From Isosphaeraceae bacterium EP7 (lineage in GTDB: Bacteria > Planctomycetota > Planctomycetia > Isosphaerales > Isosphaeraceae): 64,000 nucleotides of DNA. The stretch spans positions 4,165,174 through 4,229,173 of the forward strand of contig CP151667.1 of NCBI GenBank assembly GCA_038400315.1, written 5' to 3'. This document shows, piece by piece, positions 1 to 9,222 of the stretch. The notes under the pieces were generated by a model. The model was not told where the DNA came from. It saw only the letters and a list, made by a program, of their open reading frames with translations, and did no database searches. The stretch's first letter is position 1. The number at the start of each line of letters is the position of its first letter. The position numbers and the translations under genes were made by a program.

Positions 1-259
1 GGCGCAGGGATGCGACCAGGACGTGCTCGGGGTCGGCCGCCTGGATCGCCTCCAGCCGGTATGCGGTTCCGTCCGTCGACCCATCGTCCACGAAGATGAT
101 CTCGTAACGCAGGCTCGTCTGAGCCAGCGCCTCGGTCAGCTCGCGGTGCAGCGGGCCGACGTTCTCGAGTTCGTCGTGCACCGGGATCAGGATCGACAGG
201 TCGATGGGCAGGGCATCGGTGTCGGTCGTGGGCGAGTCGTCGATGATGTCGGGTTGCAT
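1..259 (-). CDS. Family 2 glycosyltransferase, N-terminal part (truncated by window edge)
   Basis: The reading frame starts at an ATG whose A is shared with the TGA stop of the upstream isomerase-like gene, so the two are translationally coupled. It stays open to the edge of the window, leaving about 86 residues. After a short polar leader these show a GT-A fold start: the strand SILIPVHDE, then a helix, then IIFVDDGSTDGT, the nucleotide-sugar binding signature of family 2 glycosyltransferases. The pattern is closest to dolichol-phosphate mannose synthase-like or undecaprenyl-phosphate glycosyltransferases, which load a sugar on a lipid carrier at the inner face of the membrane. The acceptor-binding half and any membrane segments lie outside, so the substrate cannot be assigned. 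Confidence 0.85.
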   Translation of the reverse strand, partial: MQPDIIDDSPTTDTDALPIDLSILIPVHDELENVGPLHRELTEALAQTSLRYEIIFVDDGSTDGTAYRLEAIQAADPEHVLVASLR

Positions 260-1173
260 CAGGCGATGAACTGCTTGAGGTAGCGGCCGGCGATTCGCAG
301 GGCCTCTTTCCGCTTGTCGAGGGAGCCTTCGAAGGCACGATCCTCGACCTCGATGGCGACGTGCCCGTCATAGCCGGCGTCGGTCAGGGCGCCGAAGAAC
401 TTGCCCCAGTGGATGTCGCCCATCCCGGGGATCTTGGGCGTGTGCCAGAGCCCCGGATACGACAGGACCCCGTGGTCGTTCACCGAGTCGAGGTCGAGCC
501 TCGCGTCCTTGGCATGGACGTGAACCAGCCGACTCTTGAAGTCCTTCATCGGCCTGAGGTAGTCCATCTGCTGCCAGACCATGTGCGACGGGTCGTAGTT
601 CAGGCCGAAGGACTTGCTGGGGATCGCCTCGAACATCCGCCGCCAGATCGCCGGGCTGGTCGCCAGGTTCTTGCCCCCCGGCCATTCGTCGGCCGAGAAC
701 AGCATCGGGCAATTCTCGATTCCGATGCGCACCCCTCGCTCCTCGGCGCGGCCGATCAAGGGGGTCCAGACCTCCAGGAATCTCGGCCAGTTGGCGTCGA
801 CCGTCCTGGCCGGGTCGCGGCCGATGAAGGACGTGACGGTGTCGAGTCCCAGTTCAGGCGCCAGGTCGATGACCGTCCGGAGGTGGTTGATGGCGACTTC
901 GGACTCGGCGGCGTCGGCCGACAACGCGTTGGGATAATAGCCCAGGGCCGAGGCGACGACGCCGGTCGTCTCGAATAACGTCTTCAGCCTCGTTCGGGTC
1001 TCCTCGACCGGCTGGCTGGCGTCGATGTGGGTCGTGCCCGCGTATCGCCTCAGGGCCTTGCCCGGCGGCCAGCACATGACCTCGACGCTGGCGAAGCCCG
1101 CCTCGCCGGCGAACTCGAAGACCTCTTCGAGGGTCAGCTCCGGGAAGATCGCCGAGACGAATCCGAGTTGCAT
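259..1173 (-). CDS. Sugar phosphate isomerase/epimerase-like TIM-barrel protein
   Basis: This is a xylose isomerase-like TIM-barrel protein of about 304 aa, from the AP-endonuclease family 2 superfamily. The barrel begins directly with MQLGFVSAIFPELTLEEVF. Metal-ligand type motifs follow: IGIENCPM, a LNYDPSH motif, VHVHAKD and the C-terminal VAIEVEDRAFEG. Families of this type isomerise or epimerise sugars or inositols in the cytoplasm using a divalent metal. The substrate is not evident. I chose the second methionine because GAGGGG lies about nine bases before it; an in-frame ATG eight codons upstream has no such site. The stop overlaps the start of the glycosyltransferase by one base, so the two genes probably share an mRNA and perhaps a role in sugar metabolism or glycan building. 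Confidence 0.85.
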   Translation of the reverse strand: MQLGFVSAIFPELTLEEVFEFAGEAGFASVEVMCWPPGKALRRYAGTTHIDASQPVEETRTRLKTLFETTGVVASALGYYPNALSADAAESEVAINHLRTVIDLAPELGLDTVTSFIGRDPARTVDANWPRFLEVWTPLIGRAEERGVRIGIENCPMLFSADEWPGGKNLATSPAIWRRMFEAIPSKSFGLNYDPSHMVWQQMDYLRPMKDFKSRLVHVHAKDARLDLDSVNDHGVLSYPGLWHTPKIPGMGDIHWGKFFGALTDAGYDGHVAIEVEDRAFEGSLDKRKEALRIAGRYLKQFIA

Positions 1174-1276
1174 CGCGGTCGATCCCCTCATCCCCATTCA
1201 ATCGTGGCTTGGCCCCATCTTAAGGGGCGTCCGCGGGCGAATAAAGGCCGCGCATCTGGAAAGCTCGGATCATGGG

Positions 1277-2185
1277 TCAGTAGCGCATGAATCCGAAGAC
1301 CATCCCGACGAGCAGTCCGCCCACATGAGCCCCGTTGGCGATCGGGCCCACGACTCCGGTCATGCAGATGATCAGCCAGATGACCATGATGTTGACCACC
1401 TGCGGGCGGATGGCGATGCCGTCGCCGAGGTCGAAGATCGTCTTGCCCCAGAGGTAGCCGAACAGGGCGTAGACCACCCCCGACATCCCCCCGAACAGGG
1501 TCGGGACGCCGTGGGAATGGACCGACCAGGCATGCTGCGCGAAGTTGGAGAGGAGGGCCGAGACCAGGACCAGGACGGCAAGCTTCCCGATCCCCTTGCG
1601 GTCTTCGATCAGGCGACCCAGGTCGAGCATCCACCACATATTGAAGAGCAGGTGGAAGCCGTCGAAGTGGACGAAGATCGGCGTGATCGCCCGCCAGATC
1701 TGCCCCTGCCCGAGCTTGCCGAAGCCCATCGGGTCATCCAGGACGACGTGCCGCCCGAGGATGTGGTACGAGTCGAACGTGAGGTAGCGGAGGATCGAGG
1801 TGTAGTCGTGGCCGAAGTTCGTCGCCAGCGAGGCGGCGATGCTCGTGAGGATGAGCACCGAGGTCAGCGGCCGACGCCGCCACTCGGACAGCGTGCTGCG
1901 TTCGCTCACATGACGGACCTGCTTGCGATACGACTTCTCCGCGCGTTCTTCCTCGCGACGCACCTTCCCGGCGACCTCCTGGGCCGCCCTGAATCTGGCG
2001 TCGTCGGGCGAGGCCATGAACTCGGAGTAGGCCTCGCGGGCGGCCGGCAGCCGGTTCTCGTCGATAACCCAGATGACCCGGCCGTCGGGCCCGGTCATCT
2101 CTTTCGAGTCGATGCTGAGGCTGAGGAGGTAGTCGACGAACCGCGCCGCCTGTTTCGGATCCTCGATGGTGCCGATCTGCCGCAT
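1277..2185 (-). CDS. Rhomboid family intramembrane serine protease
   Basis: The product is about 302 aa. Residues 1-80 are soluble and resemble the cytoplasmic domain of GlpG (RQIGTIEDPKQAARFVDYL). The rest is a membrane domain with about six hydrophobic segments. The rhomboid signature is complete: HLLFNMWWMLDLG around residues 178-190, catalytic Ser in GMSG at about 235, and catalytic His in GAHVGG at about 287. Rhomboids cut membrane proteins within or next to their transmembrane helix. The start at 2185 follows an AGGCGAG site six bases upstream; the frame extends nine codons further without a better site. It lies between an oxidoreductase and an isomerase-like gene on the same strand, with gaps of about 65-105 bases, so co-transcription is possible. 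The target is unknown. Confidence 0.93.
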   Translation of the reverse strand: MRQIGTIEDPKQAARFVDYLLSLSIDSKEMTGPDGRVIWVIDENRLPAAREAYSEFMASPDDARFRAAQEVAGKVRREEERAEKSYRKQVRHVSERSTLSEWRRRPLTSVLILTSIAASLATNFGHDYTSILRYLTFDSYHILGRHVVLDDPMGFGKLGQGQIWRAITPIFVHFDGFHLLFNMWWMLDLGRLIEDRKGIGKLAVLVLVSALLSNFAQHAWSVHSHGVPTLFGGMSGVVYALFGYLWGKTIFDLGDGIAIRPQVVNIMVIWLIICMTGVVGPIANGAHVGGLLVGMVFGFMRY

Positions 2186-2249
2186 GGATGACTCGCCTGG
2201 GGGGAAGGGCATGCCGAATGAGCGGCCGATCCAGGCGAGTATGCCGGGC

Positions 2250-3839
2250 TCAGGCCGAGGCGGTCAACCGGTTCGGCACCTGCCGGCCCGTCCGGTCCTC
2301 GGCCTCGGTCGCCTCCTCATGGTACTCCGCGTCGGTGTTGACCTTCCAGGGATCGAACGTGCCCAGGCCCAGGATGTTCCGCGCCGCGAGCACGGCGGTC
2401 ATCATCGAGTGGTCCTGATTGTTGTACTTGTGCATGCCGTTGCGGCCGGCCAGCTCCAGGTTCGACAGGTTGCTCAGCCAGCCACGGACCACGTTCAGGT
2501 GGTCGCGATAGCTGTCGTCGTAGACCGGATACGCCTTGGGCATCCGGACGACGCAGCCGTCGACGACGTCGCCGGCCGAGATCAGGCCGATCGAGTCGAT
2601 CTCACGCGTCCCGAGCGCGATCAGGTCGGCGTCGGACTTGCTCCAGAGGTCATCCCCCTCGAAGCAGAAGTATTCCAGGCCGAGGCTCGACATCGAGGGG
2701 TCGGGGACCAGGTGGGGCGACCAGTTCTTGAAGTTCTGGACGCGGCCCAGCTTGACGTCCGGCTCGTGAACGTAAATCCAGTTGTCCGGGAAGGTTTCGG
2801 CCTTCTTGACGATGAGCACCACCGTCAGGAAGTCGCGATACTTGAGTGACTCGGCCGCGTGGACAACCTCAGCGGGAGGCTGGGGGTTCATGCCGCGGAT
2901 CAGCTCGCGGATCGGCAGGGTCGAGAGGAAGTGCTTGCCGAGGTAGCGCGTCTGCTTGCCCTGCTGGTCGCGGGTGACCACGGAGTTGACCGCCGACCCG
3001 TCGTGCTCGATGCTCACGACGCGGCTGTCCATGTGCACACCGCCGCCGTCGGCTTTCACGCGGTCGCGGGCCATCTCCCACATCTGGCCCGGGCCCAGGC
3101 GGGGGTACTGGAAGGTGTCGATGAGGGTCTTGATGACCTCGCCCTTGCCCTTGGTCTTGCGGCCGAAGGAGGGCATCAGGGCGGTCCAGACGGCCCGGAA
3201 GAGGCTCAGGCCCTTGATGCGCTGGGCGGCCCAGTCGGCCGACATCTCCGAGGTGGGCATGCCCCAGACCTTCTCGGTGTAGGTCTTGAAGAAGATCTCG
3301 AAGAGCAGGCGGCCGAAGCGGTTGACCACCCAGTCTTCGAAGCTTCGCTCGGGCTTGATGGGCTGGAGCCGGGCCTTGATGTAGCTGGCCACGATCATCA
3401 ACGACTTAATCGGCCCGAGCTGGCTGAGGGCGTTGACCGGCTTCAGCGGATAATGGAAGAACTTGCGGTTGTAGTAGATCCGGCTCAGGCGCGACCGGGT
3501 GATGAGCTGGTCGCCCAGGATCTCGGCCCAGATCGCGTTGACCTCGTCGCTCTTGGAGAAGAACCGGTGGCCGCCGATGTCGAAGCGGTAGCCCTTGTAC
3601 TGGTCGGTCCGGCTGATGCCGCCGACCAGCTTGGGGTCGGCCTCCAGCACCACGCAGGGGTGTCCGTGGCGCGACAGCTCGAACGCGGCGGTGAGCCCGG
3701 CTGGGCCCCCTCCGGCGATCACCGTGTCATAGGCGGCCACGACGCCGACCTGGCCAGGCTCCTCGACCCGCGTCCAGCGGTGCGGCGGAAGTCCCGGGCG
3801 GGTCGTCTGGGTGTGGTGGCGCGGAGTGTCCGGTGCCAT
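2250..3839 (-). CDS. FAD/NAD(P)-dependent oxidoreductase (amine oxidase / UDP-galactopyranose mutase-like)
   Basis: This 529-aa protein has an N-terminal dinucleotide-binding fold with GGGPAG at about residues 43-48. It then has the acidic end of the second strand ([11 protein letters not shown]) and the segment [12 protein letters not shown], which is typical of protoporphyrinogen oxidase, phytoene desaturase and UDP-galactopyranose mutase-like flavoproteins. The C-terminal part contains [15 protein letters not shown], a second FAD-contact region. Related proteins in polysaccharide gene clusters are annotated as NAD(P)/FAD-dependent oxidoreductases acting on nucleotide sugars or lipids. The glycosyltransferase and isomerase-like genes downstream are consistent with that but do not prove it. 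The start at 3839 has AAGGGA seven bases upstream; an in-frame start seven codons earlier lacks a clear site. Confidence 0.85.
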   Translation of the reverse strand: MAPDTPRHHTQTTRPGLPPHRWTRVEEPGQVGVVAAYDTVIAGGGPAGLTAAFELSRHGHPCVVLEADPKLVGGISRTDQYKGYRFDIGGHRFFSKSDEVNAIWAEILGDQLITRSRLSRIYYNRKFFHYPLKPVNALSQLGPIKSLMIVASYIKARLQPIKPERSFEDWVVNRFGRLLFEIFFKTYTEKVWGMPTSEMSADWAAQRIKGLSLFRAVWTALMPSFGRKTKGKGEVIKTLIDTFQYPRLGPGQMWEMARDRVKADGGGVHMDSRVVSIEHDGSAVNSVVTRDQQGKQTRYLGKHFLSTLPIRELIRGMNPQPPAEVVHAAESLKYRDFLTVVLIVKKAETFPDNWIYVHEPDVKLGRVQNFKNWSPHLVPDPSMSSLGLEYFCFEGDDLWSKSDADLIALGTREIDSIGLISAGDVVDGCVVRMPKAYPVYDDSYRDHLNVVRGWLSNLSNLELAGRNGMHKYNNQDHSMMTAVLAARNILGLGTFDPWKVNTDAEYHEEATEAEDRTGRQVPNRLTASA

Positions 3840-3963
3840 CGGGGCATCCCTTCCATCCATGGCGGAAGCCCGCGCGATTCCATTCCGCGCGAAGTTGCGA
3901 GCGTCCTCACCGATGAGATCGGCAGGGACGTGACGCGAGTTGTGGCAAATCGGCCCGAATCGG

Positions 3964-4239
3964 TCAAGGCCGCGGGGCCAGGCCTCCCGACCCGCCCACT
4001 CCGACCCTCCCAGGATGCAGGTCGAGATTCGGCCCGTGGAGTCGCCTCTTGGCGCCCAGGTCCTTGCCGCCGCCGACCCCCAGCAGCTGGCAGAGCCCCG
4101 CGATCAGCACATGCTTCGTGATATTCAGGCCGATGAAGCCATAGATGAATCCCTGGCGGAAGAGCCAGAAATTGATCGCGACCCCGGCGACCAGGCCAAG
4201 CATCGCCGTCACGCTGATCTGGAGTCCGCGTCGTTCCAT
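3964..4239 (-). CDS. Small membrane protein of unknown function
   Basis: This is a 91-aa open frame. Residues 10-28 form a hydrophobic helix ([18 protein letters not shown]). A second amphipathic-hydrophobic stretch runs to about residue 55 ([19 protein letters not shown]), followed by a basic, glycine-rich tail. The helix pattern and positive N-terminus suggest a real membrane protein rather than chance; the tail after residue 60 looks less constrained. No Shine-Dalgarno site is visible. A CATAAT sequence lies about 12 bases before the ATG, so a very short leader is conceivable. It is divergent from the nuo operon and sits about 120 bases ahead of the oxidoreductase. No function can be given. 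Confidence 0.5.
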   Translation of the reverse strand: MERRGLQISVTAMLGLVAGVAINFWLFRQGFIYGFIGLNITKHVLIAGLCQLLGVGGGKDLGAKRRLHGPNLDLHPGRVGVGGSGGLAPRP

Positions 4240-4490
4240 ATCAGGTTATTATGGGCCCGGGCCCGTCGCCCGGGAAGGAGACGCGCCCGGAATCCGGGGC
4301 CAAATTCAGTGACGAGTGCGCATCCGCGGTCCCCACTGGCCAAGCTCCGACCGCCGGTCTAGGATAGGCGCACGCTAGCAAATCCGTCGGGGCGGACGCG
4401 ACCGACCTCCTGGTCGAGCGATGAGCCTGCGTGCGGGCCGGGGCAGCCTTCCCGGAACGACTCTTCGCACCCCAATCCCTAAGATTGACT
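4240..4490. promoter_or_regulatory. Divergent intergenic region ahead of the nuo operon
   Basis: These 251 bases separate the minus-strand small membrane protein from nuoBCD. Any promoters of the complex I operon and of the leftward genes must lie here or within the neighbouring genes. It contains the perfect 12-base palindrome GGGCCCGGGCCC at 4253-4264. I could not find a convincing pair of -35 and -10 boxes for nuoBCD, and no Shine-Dalgarno site stands in front of its start. Confidence 0.4.
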
Positions 4491-7115
4491 ATGTCGACAA
4501 CGACCCCGCAGCCCTCGATCATGCGGCCCGAGTGGATCACGGTCATCGACCCCGTGCTCCAGAAGGAACTCGAGCAGCACGTCCTGGTCACCAACTGGGA
4601 CAACCTGCTCAGCGTCGTCGACTCCGTCTACAACTGGGGCCGACGCTCCAGCCTCTGGCCGCTCGGCTTCGGCCTCGCCTGCTGCGCCATCGAGATGATC
4701 TGCACGGCCTCCAGCCGGTTCGACATCGCCAGGTTCGGCGCCGAGGTCTTCCGCGGCTCGCCCCGTCAGGCCGACGTCATGATCGTCTCCGGCACCGTCA
4801 CCAAGACGATGATGCCGATGATCGCGCGACTGTACGACCAGATGCCCGAGCCCAAGTACGTCATCTCCATGGGCGCCTGCGCCAACGGCGGCGGCCCCTT
4901 CAAGGAAGGTTACAACGTCGTCTCCGGCGTGGATAAGTACCTGCCCGTCGACGTCTACATCCCGGGCTGCCCCCCCACGCCGCAGGCCCTCTTGAACGGC
5001 CTGATCGTCCTCCAGAAGAAGATCGACGGCGAGCGGATCACCCAGTCACCCTGGTATCTGGGCAACGTCGAGCGTGACGTGGCCGTGCCGGTCCTGGGCC
5101 CCGACCTGGTCGACCTCCGCCTGCTCGAAATCACCGCCGAGAAGACCGCGCAGGGCCTCTGCGAGGCTCGCGAGGAGACGCTCGTCAAGCCGACGATCCT
5201 CCCCGCCCCGCTGCCCGACGGCGTGGCCGAGCCCGAGCCGGCCCCCGTCGTCGCGGCCGAGGCGACGGCCGAAGGCGAGACGCCCGCCCCCGCCCCCAAG
5301 CCGGCCGCCAAGCCCGCCAAGAAGGTGAAAAAGGCCGAGGTCAAGCCCTCGCTCGTCTGGCTGGGCGACACCGGCCTGGCCGCCTTGAATGGCCGCATCA
5401 ATGCCGAGTTCGGCGAAGGGGCCTCGGCCATCGTCCAGGCCGGGCTTCTCGTGCCGGCCAACAAGCTCGTCGCCATCTCCACCTATCTGCGGGACCGCAA
5501 CTCGATCCTGTACGACTACCTCGTCAGTCTTCAGAGCGTCCATTACGAAGACTGCATCGAGGTCAGCTACCAGCTCGACAGCACCACCCAGCCGGGCAAC
5601 CTGATCGTCCTCCGGGTCCGGACGTCGCAGGTCGAGGGCGAGGGCGAGGTCCCGTCGGTCATCTCCGTCTGGCGCGGGGCCGACCTCCAGGAACGCGAAG
5701 TCTACGACATGATGGGCGTCCGGTTCGCCGGCCACCCCGAGCTGAAGCGCATCCTGATGTGGGACGGCTACGCCTACTTCCCGCTCCGCAAGGACTTCCT
5801 CGAGCCGTACTACGAAGGGCCGACGAAGGTCTTCGACAGCCGGGTGGAAGAGGGCCAAGGCAAGCATTTCCGCGCCGAGGAGTTCAACCCCTACGGGTCG
5901 AACACCAAGATCCCCAAGGACTTCAAGGACTGGGCCTCGCTCGACCCGGCCGACGACACCAAGGGCAAGAACCTGATGCCCGCGGGGGTCTCGGTCGAGG
6001 AGCTGGGAAGCGACCAGTTCATCGTCAGCATGGGCCCGCAGCACCCGAGCACCCACGGGGTGTTCCGGATGAACCTGAGGGTCGACGGCGAGACGATCAT
6101 CGGCCTGAAGCCCGTCATGGGCTACATGCACCGCAACCACGAGAAGATCGGCGAGCGCAACACGTTCCTGATGAACTTCCCGTTCACCGACCGGCTCGAC
6201 TACCTGACGAGCATGGGCAACAACTTCGGCTACGCCCTGGCCGTCGAGCAGCTCATGGGCGACGACGCCAAGGTGCCCGAGCGGGCCGAGTATATCCGGG
6301 TCATCATGGCCGAGCTGACCCGCGTGGCCAGCCACATGTGGTCGATCGGCTTCCTGCTGAACGACCTGGGCGCCTTCTTCACGCCGGCCCTCTACGCGAT
6401 CGAGGAGCGCGAGCTGATCCTCGACCTCTTCGAGTGGGCGGCCGGCAGCCGGATGATGTGCAACTACTTCCGGTTCGGCGGGGTCGCCTTTGACCTCCCC
6501 AAGGGCTGGATCGAGCGCTGCCGCGGCACCGTCTTCGACCGACTCGATGGCAAGATCGACGAGCTTGACCGGTTCCTGTCCAAGAACGAGATCTTGCTCG
6601 ACCGTTGCAAGGGTGTCGGCGTCCTGAGCTCCGACCAGGCGATCAATTTCTCGACCGCCGGCCCCGTGCTGCGTGCCTCGGGCGTGGCGTATGACATCCG
6701 CCGGGCGGCCCCGTATAGCATCTACGATCGGTTCGACTTCAACGTGGTGACCGGGACCAAGGGCGACCTGTACGACCGCTACTATGTCCGGCTGCTCGAG
6801 ATGCGCGAGAGCGTCAAGATCCTCAAGCAGGCCATCGACCAGATGCCCGCCTCGGGGCCGATCCTGCCGGGCAAGAAGAGCTATCAGATCAAGGTCCCGG
6901 CGGGCGAGGCTTACTCCCGGGTCGAGAACCCCAAGGGCGAACTCGGCTTCTACGTGGTGGCCGACGGCTCGGCGACCGCGTACCGCTACCACATCCGCAG
7001 CCCAAGCTTCATCAACCTGACCGCGCTCGAGCAGATGTGCCTGGGCCACACGATCGCCGACGTCGTCGGCATCCTGGGCAGCCTGGACATCGTGCTGGGC
7101 GAGGTCGATCGCTGA
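4491..7115 (+). CDS. nuoBCD: Fused NADH-quinone oxidoreductase subunits B, C and D
   Basis: One 874-aa frame carries three complex I subunits of the hydrophilic arm. NuoB is at residues 1-210, with the four N2 cluster cysteines at 64, 65, 130 and 160 ([23 protein letters not shown]). An Ala/Pro/Lys-rich linker of about 75 residues follows. NuoC is at about 295-440, with the signature [22 protein letters not shown] 60-residue bridge leads to NuoD, from about 508 to the end, opening with [13 protein letters not shown]. NuoB and NuoD form the quinone site. NuoCD fusions are common in gammaproteobacteria and trifunctional B/C/D proteins have been catalogued in some bacteria, so this is a natural fusion, not a missed stop. 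I chose ATG 4491, just ahead of the conserved region; the frame is open upstream to 4431. Confidence 0.95.
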   Translation: MSTTTPQPSIMRPEWITVIDPVLQKELEQHVLVTNWDNLLSVVDSVYNWGRRSSLWPLGFGLACCAIEMICTASSRFDIARFGAEVFRGSPRQADVMIVSGTVTKTMMPMIARLYDQMPEPKYVISMGACANGGGPFKEGYNVVSGVDKYLPVDVYIPGCPPTPQALLNGLIVLQKKIDGERITQSPWYLGNVERDVAVPVLGPDLVDLRLLEITAEKTAQGLCEAREETLVKPTILPAPLPDGVAEPEPAPVVAAEATAEGETPAPAPKPAAKPAKKVKKAEVKPSLVWLGDTGLAALNGRINAEFGEGASAIVQAGLLVPANKLVAISTYLRDRNSILYDYLVSLQSVHYEDCIEVSYQLDSTTQPGNLIVLRVRTSQVEGEGEVPSVISVWRGADLQEREVYDMMGVRFAGHPELKRILMWDGYAYFPLRKDFLEPYYEGPTKVFDSRVEEGQGKHFRAEEFNPYGSNTKIPKDFKDWASLDPADDTKGKNLMPAGVSVEELGSDQFIVSMGPQHPSTHGVFRMNLRVDGETIIGLKPVMGYMHRNHEKIGERNTFLMNFPFTDRLDYLTSMGNNFGYALAVEQLMGDDAKVPERAEYIRVIMAELTRVASHMWSIGFLLNDLGAFFTPALYAIEERELILDLFEWAAGSRMMCNYFRFGGVAFDLPKGWIERCRGTVFDRLDGKIDELDRFLSKNEILLDRCKGVGVLSSDQAINFSTAGPVLRASGVAYDIRRAAPYSIYDRFDFNVVTGTKGDLYDRYYVRLLEMRESVKILKQAIDQMPASGPILPGKKSYQIKVPAGEAYSRVENPKGELGFYVVADGSATAYRYHIRSPSFINLTALEQMCLGHTIADVVGILGSLDIVLGEVDR

Positions 7116-7170
7116 GCCGCGTCGGCCGGGCACCTTTCCTCCATCCTTGCCTCATTCGCGGGTCGTGCAC

Positions 7171-7875
7171 ATGGAACTCGGACAAGGGATCCTCGTCGGT
7201 CACTGGGTGACGCTCAGGCGTTTTCTGCTGACGTTCTGGCGCGACCTACGCACCGGCAAGGCCATCCATCGGCGGGGCGGCGGGCACATGCTCATCGACC
7301 TCTGGGGCTCGCCCAGGAGCCGGGCCGACACGCCCGTCGTCCAGCAAGACTTCAAAACCGACGGCCTTTTCACCGTCGAGTATCCCGACGAACGCCTGCC
7401 CGTCTACGAGCGGTTCCGCGTCCTGCCGGTCCTGCTCTACGACACCGAGGACGGCAACGTCCGCTGCACGTCCTGTAATATTTGCGCCAAGGTCTGCCCC
7501 CCCCAATGCATCTGGATGAGCCAGGCCAAGGGCCCCAAGGGAAACGTCCTGCCGCTGCCCGAAGAGTTCTTCATCGACATGGACGTCTGCATGAACTGCG
7601 GGCTCTGCTCGGAGTACTGCCCCTTCGACGCCATCAAGATGGACCAGAACTTCGAGCTGTCCAACTACGAGCGGCACCAGACGCACATCTATAGCCTGCA
7701 AGACCTGCTCGTCTCGACCGAGTATTACGCCAAGACCCACCCCGAGGCCTGGTCGAGCCCGGAGGAGGTGGCCGAGCGTAACAAGGTCGCCAAAAAGAAG
7801 GATCAGAGGCTGCAAAAGGCCCTCGGCGCGACCGCAGCGCCGGCCAAGCCCGCCCCCCAGCCGGCCAAGGCCTGA
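7171..7875 (+). CDS. nuoI: NADH-quinone oxidoreductase subunit I
   Basis: NuoI is the 8Fe ferredoxin-like subunit that carries electrons between the peripheral iron-sulfur chain and NuoB. The 234-aa protein has both tetracysteine motifs: Cys 99/102/105/109 (CTSCNICAKVC) and Cys 140/143/146/150 (CMNCGLCSEYC). Each is followed by proline, as expected for two [4Fe-4S] clusters. The N-terminal 30 residues form the amphipathic membrane-anchoring helix region. The C-terminal tail is extended and rich in Lys, Ala and Pro. The ATG at 7171 gives the usual family start; a TTG eight codons upstream keeps the frame open but adds nothing conserved. It lies 55 bases after nuoBCD, and its stop is seven bases before the deaminase gene. 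Confidence 0.96.
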   Translation: MELGQGILVGHWVTLRRFLLTFWRDLRTGKAIHRRGGGHMLIDLWGSPRSRADTPVVQQDFKTDGLFTVEYPDERLPVYERFRVLPVLLYDTEDGNVRCTSCNICAKVCPPQCIWMSQAKGPKGNVLPLPEEFFIDMDVCMNCGLCSEYCPFDAIKMDQNFELSNYERHQTHIYSLQDLLVSTEYYAKTHPEAWSSPEEVAERNKVAKKKDQRLQKALGATAAPAKPAPQPAKA

Positions 7876-7882
7876 GGCCCTC

Positions 7883-8413
7883 ATGCCGACCCGCGACACC
7901 ACCGACGACCTGCCCGAATCGATCCGCGACAGGCTTCCCGAATTGATGCGGGCGGCCGTCGCGCAGGGTCGAATTGGCGACGACCCGTTCGGTTGCGTGC
8001 TCGCGGCCCTCGATGACGGCCGGATCGTGCTGGAGGCGGGCAACTCGGCCGGCGGCGATCCCACCGCGCACGCCGAGATGAACGCCCTGAGGCGTGCCGC
8101 CGAACGCGGCCTCGACCCGACGTCGTTGGCCTTGATCTCCACCGCCGAGCCATGCCCGATGTGCATGGCCGCGTCGTGGTGGGCGAAGGTGCCCGTCGTC
8201 GTCTTCGGCACATCGATCGAGTCGCTCATCCGGTTCGGCTGGACTCAGGTCGATCTTGCTTCGGGCGAGATCCTCCGGTTGGCCCGCGGCGGGCCCACGA
8301 TCCAACTCGTCGGGGGTGTCTTGACGGCCGAGACCGATCCTCTTTATTCGGGCGGACCGCGATCGAAGGCCAGGCCCGGTGGCCACTTGCCCGGCTCGTC
8401 CGGCACCTTGTAA
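7883..8413 (+). CDS. Cytidine/deoxycytidylate deaminase-family zinc deaminase
   Basis: This 176-aa protein has the zinc deaminase core. His63-Ala-Glu65 (in AHAEMNAL) provides one ligand and the proton-shuttling glutamate, and Cys91-Pro-Met-Cys94 provides the other two ligands. The upstream segment DPFGCVLAALDDGRIV is the usual first strand pair. The layout (HAE, then PCxxC about 26 residues later) is that of nucleoside, guanine and tRNA-adenosine deaminases; the true substrate cannot be read from sequence. It starts seven bases after nuoI inside the complex I operon, between nuoI and nuoA. It is therefore almost certainly co-transcribed with respiratory genes, although no direct functional link is known. 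Confidence 0.88.
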   Translation: MPTRDTTDDLPESIRDRLPELMRAAVAQGRIGDDPFGCVLAALDDGRIVLEAGNSAGGDPTAHAEMNALRRAAERGLDPTSLALISTAEPCPMCMAASWWAKVPVVVFGTSIESLIRFGWTQVDLASGEILRLARGGPTIQLVGGVLTAETDPLYSGGPRSKARPGGHLPGSSGTL

Positions 8414-8490
8414 GATACGCCCCTTGACCGGCCGGAGACGGCCGGCCCCTCCCGCGAGTTCCCCGCATCCCCGGACAACTGGATCGAACG

Positions 8491-8760
8491 ATGATTCCCA
8501 CGCCGCCCAAAGCGCGTTACGAGCCAGGGACCCGTCTCCGCGTCCAGCACTCGGTCCGCGTCGGCCACCTCCTGTGGAAGACCTGGGTCGAGGGGACTGT
8601 CGAGCGCGAGGGGCTCAGGCCCGTCGGCGGCATGGAGATGGGAGGCAAGTCGCTGTACTGCCACCAGCCCACGCTGAGGCTGAGGCGCGACGACGGCGAG
8701 ATCACCTCGGTGGCGCTCGACGACGACACCCTCGTCGAGGTCGTCGGCGGAACCCGCTAG
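8491..8760 (+). CDS. Small conserved-looking protein of unknown function in the nuo operon
   Basis: An 89-aa frame lies between the deaminase and nuoA, on the same strand and with gaps of 77 and 49 bases. The protein is soluble and mostly beta-strand in character: TRLRVQHSVRV, WVEGTVERE, TLRLRRDDGE and ISVAL-like segments alternate polar and apolar residues, ending in DDDTLVEVVGG. That suggests a small barrel such as an SH3- or OB-like fold, but this is only pattern reading. Codon third positions are as GC-rich as in its neighbours, which supports coding. No family was recognised and no function is proposed. Confidence 0.72.
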   Translation: MIPTPPKARYEPGTRLRVQHSVRVGHLLWKTWVEGTVEREGLRPVGGMEMGGKSLYCHQPTLRLRRDDGEITSVALDDDTLVEVVGGTR

Positions 8761-8809
8761 CCCTGGACCGAATCCCGACGACTCGGCCCGCACCCGGAAC
8801 GCCACGACG

Positions 8810-9169
8810 ATGATTATTCTGAACTACGTGTTCATCGGAATGCTGCTGATCGGCGCCATCGGGTTCGCCCTGTCGCCGATCGTGCTCGTCTCAATCGTGG
8901 CGCCCCGCAAGCGGTTCCGGACCAAGTCCGACATCTACGAGTGCGGGCTGCGGACCACGGGCGAGACCTGGGTCCGGTTCCGGATCCAGTATTACATCTA
9001 TGCGTTGATGTTCGTGATCTTCGACGTCGAGACGGTGTTCCTCTACCCCTGGGCGGTCGCCTACGGCGGCCTCGGTTGGTTCGCCCTCGTCGAGATGATC
9101 ATCTTCCTATTCATGCTCTCAGTCGGCCTGATCTATGCGTGGGCCAAGGGCGTCCTGCGCTGGGTCTGA
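8810..9169 (+). CDS. nuoA: NADH-quinone oxidoreductase subunit A
   Basis: NuoA is a three-helix membrane subunit at the junction of the two arms of complex I. The 119-aa protein has helices at about 5-30, 60-82 and 88-112. It also has the family loop KSDIYECGLRTTGETWVRFRIQYYIYALMFVIFDVE, containing the conserved YECG and the FDVE acidic motif at the start of helix 2. The length matches the family. It is usually first in a nuo operon; here it comes after nuoBCD and nuoI. Confidence 0.96.
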   Translation: MIILNYVFIGMLLIGAIGFALSPIVLVSIVAPRKRFRTKSDIYECGLRTTGETWVRFRIQYYIYALMFVIFDVETVFLYPWAVAYGGLGWFALVEMIIFLFMLSVGLIYAWAKGVLRWV

Positions 9170-9222
9170 GAGCGGGCGGCGTCGTGCGGGATCATTCGGC
9201 CGACTAGCGGGGGACTTGTTCG

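Noticed and set aside
4253-4264. 12-base palindrome as an operator site
   Set aside because: Short GC-only palindromes are expected often at this base composition, and there is no second copy or nearby promoter.
5046-7133. A 695-codon open frame on the minus strand, opposite nuoBCD
   Set aside because: It mirrors a well-conserved complex I gene; GC-rich codon bias leaves long antisense frames open throughout the window. The translation is low complexity and Val/Asp/Arg rich without any family motif.
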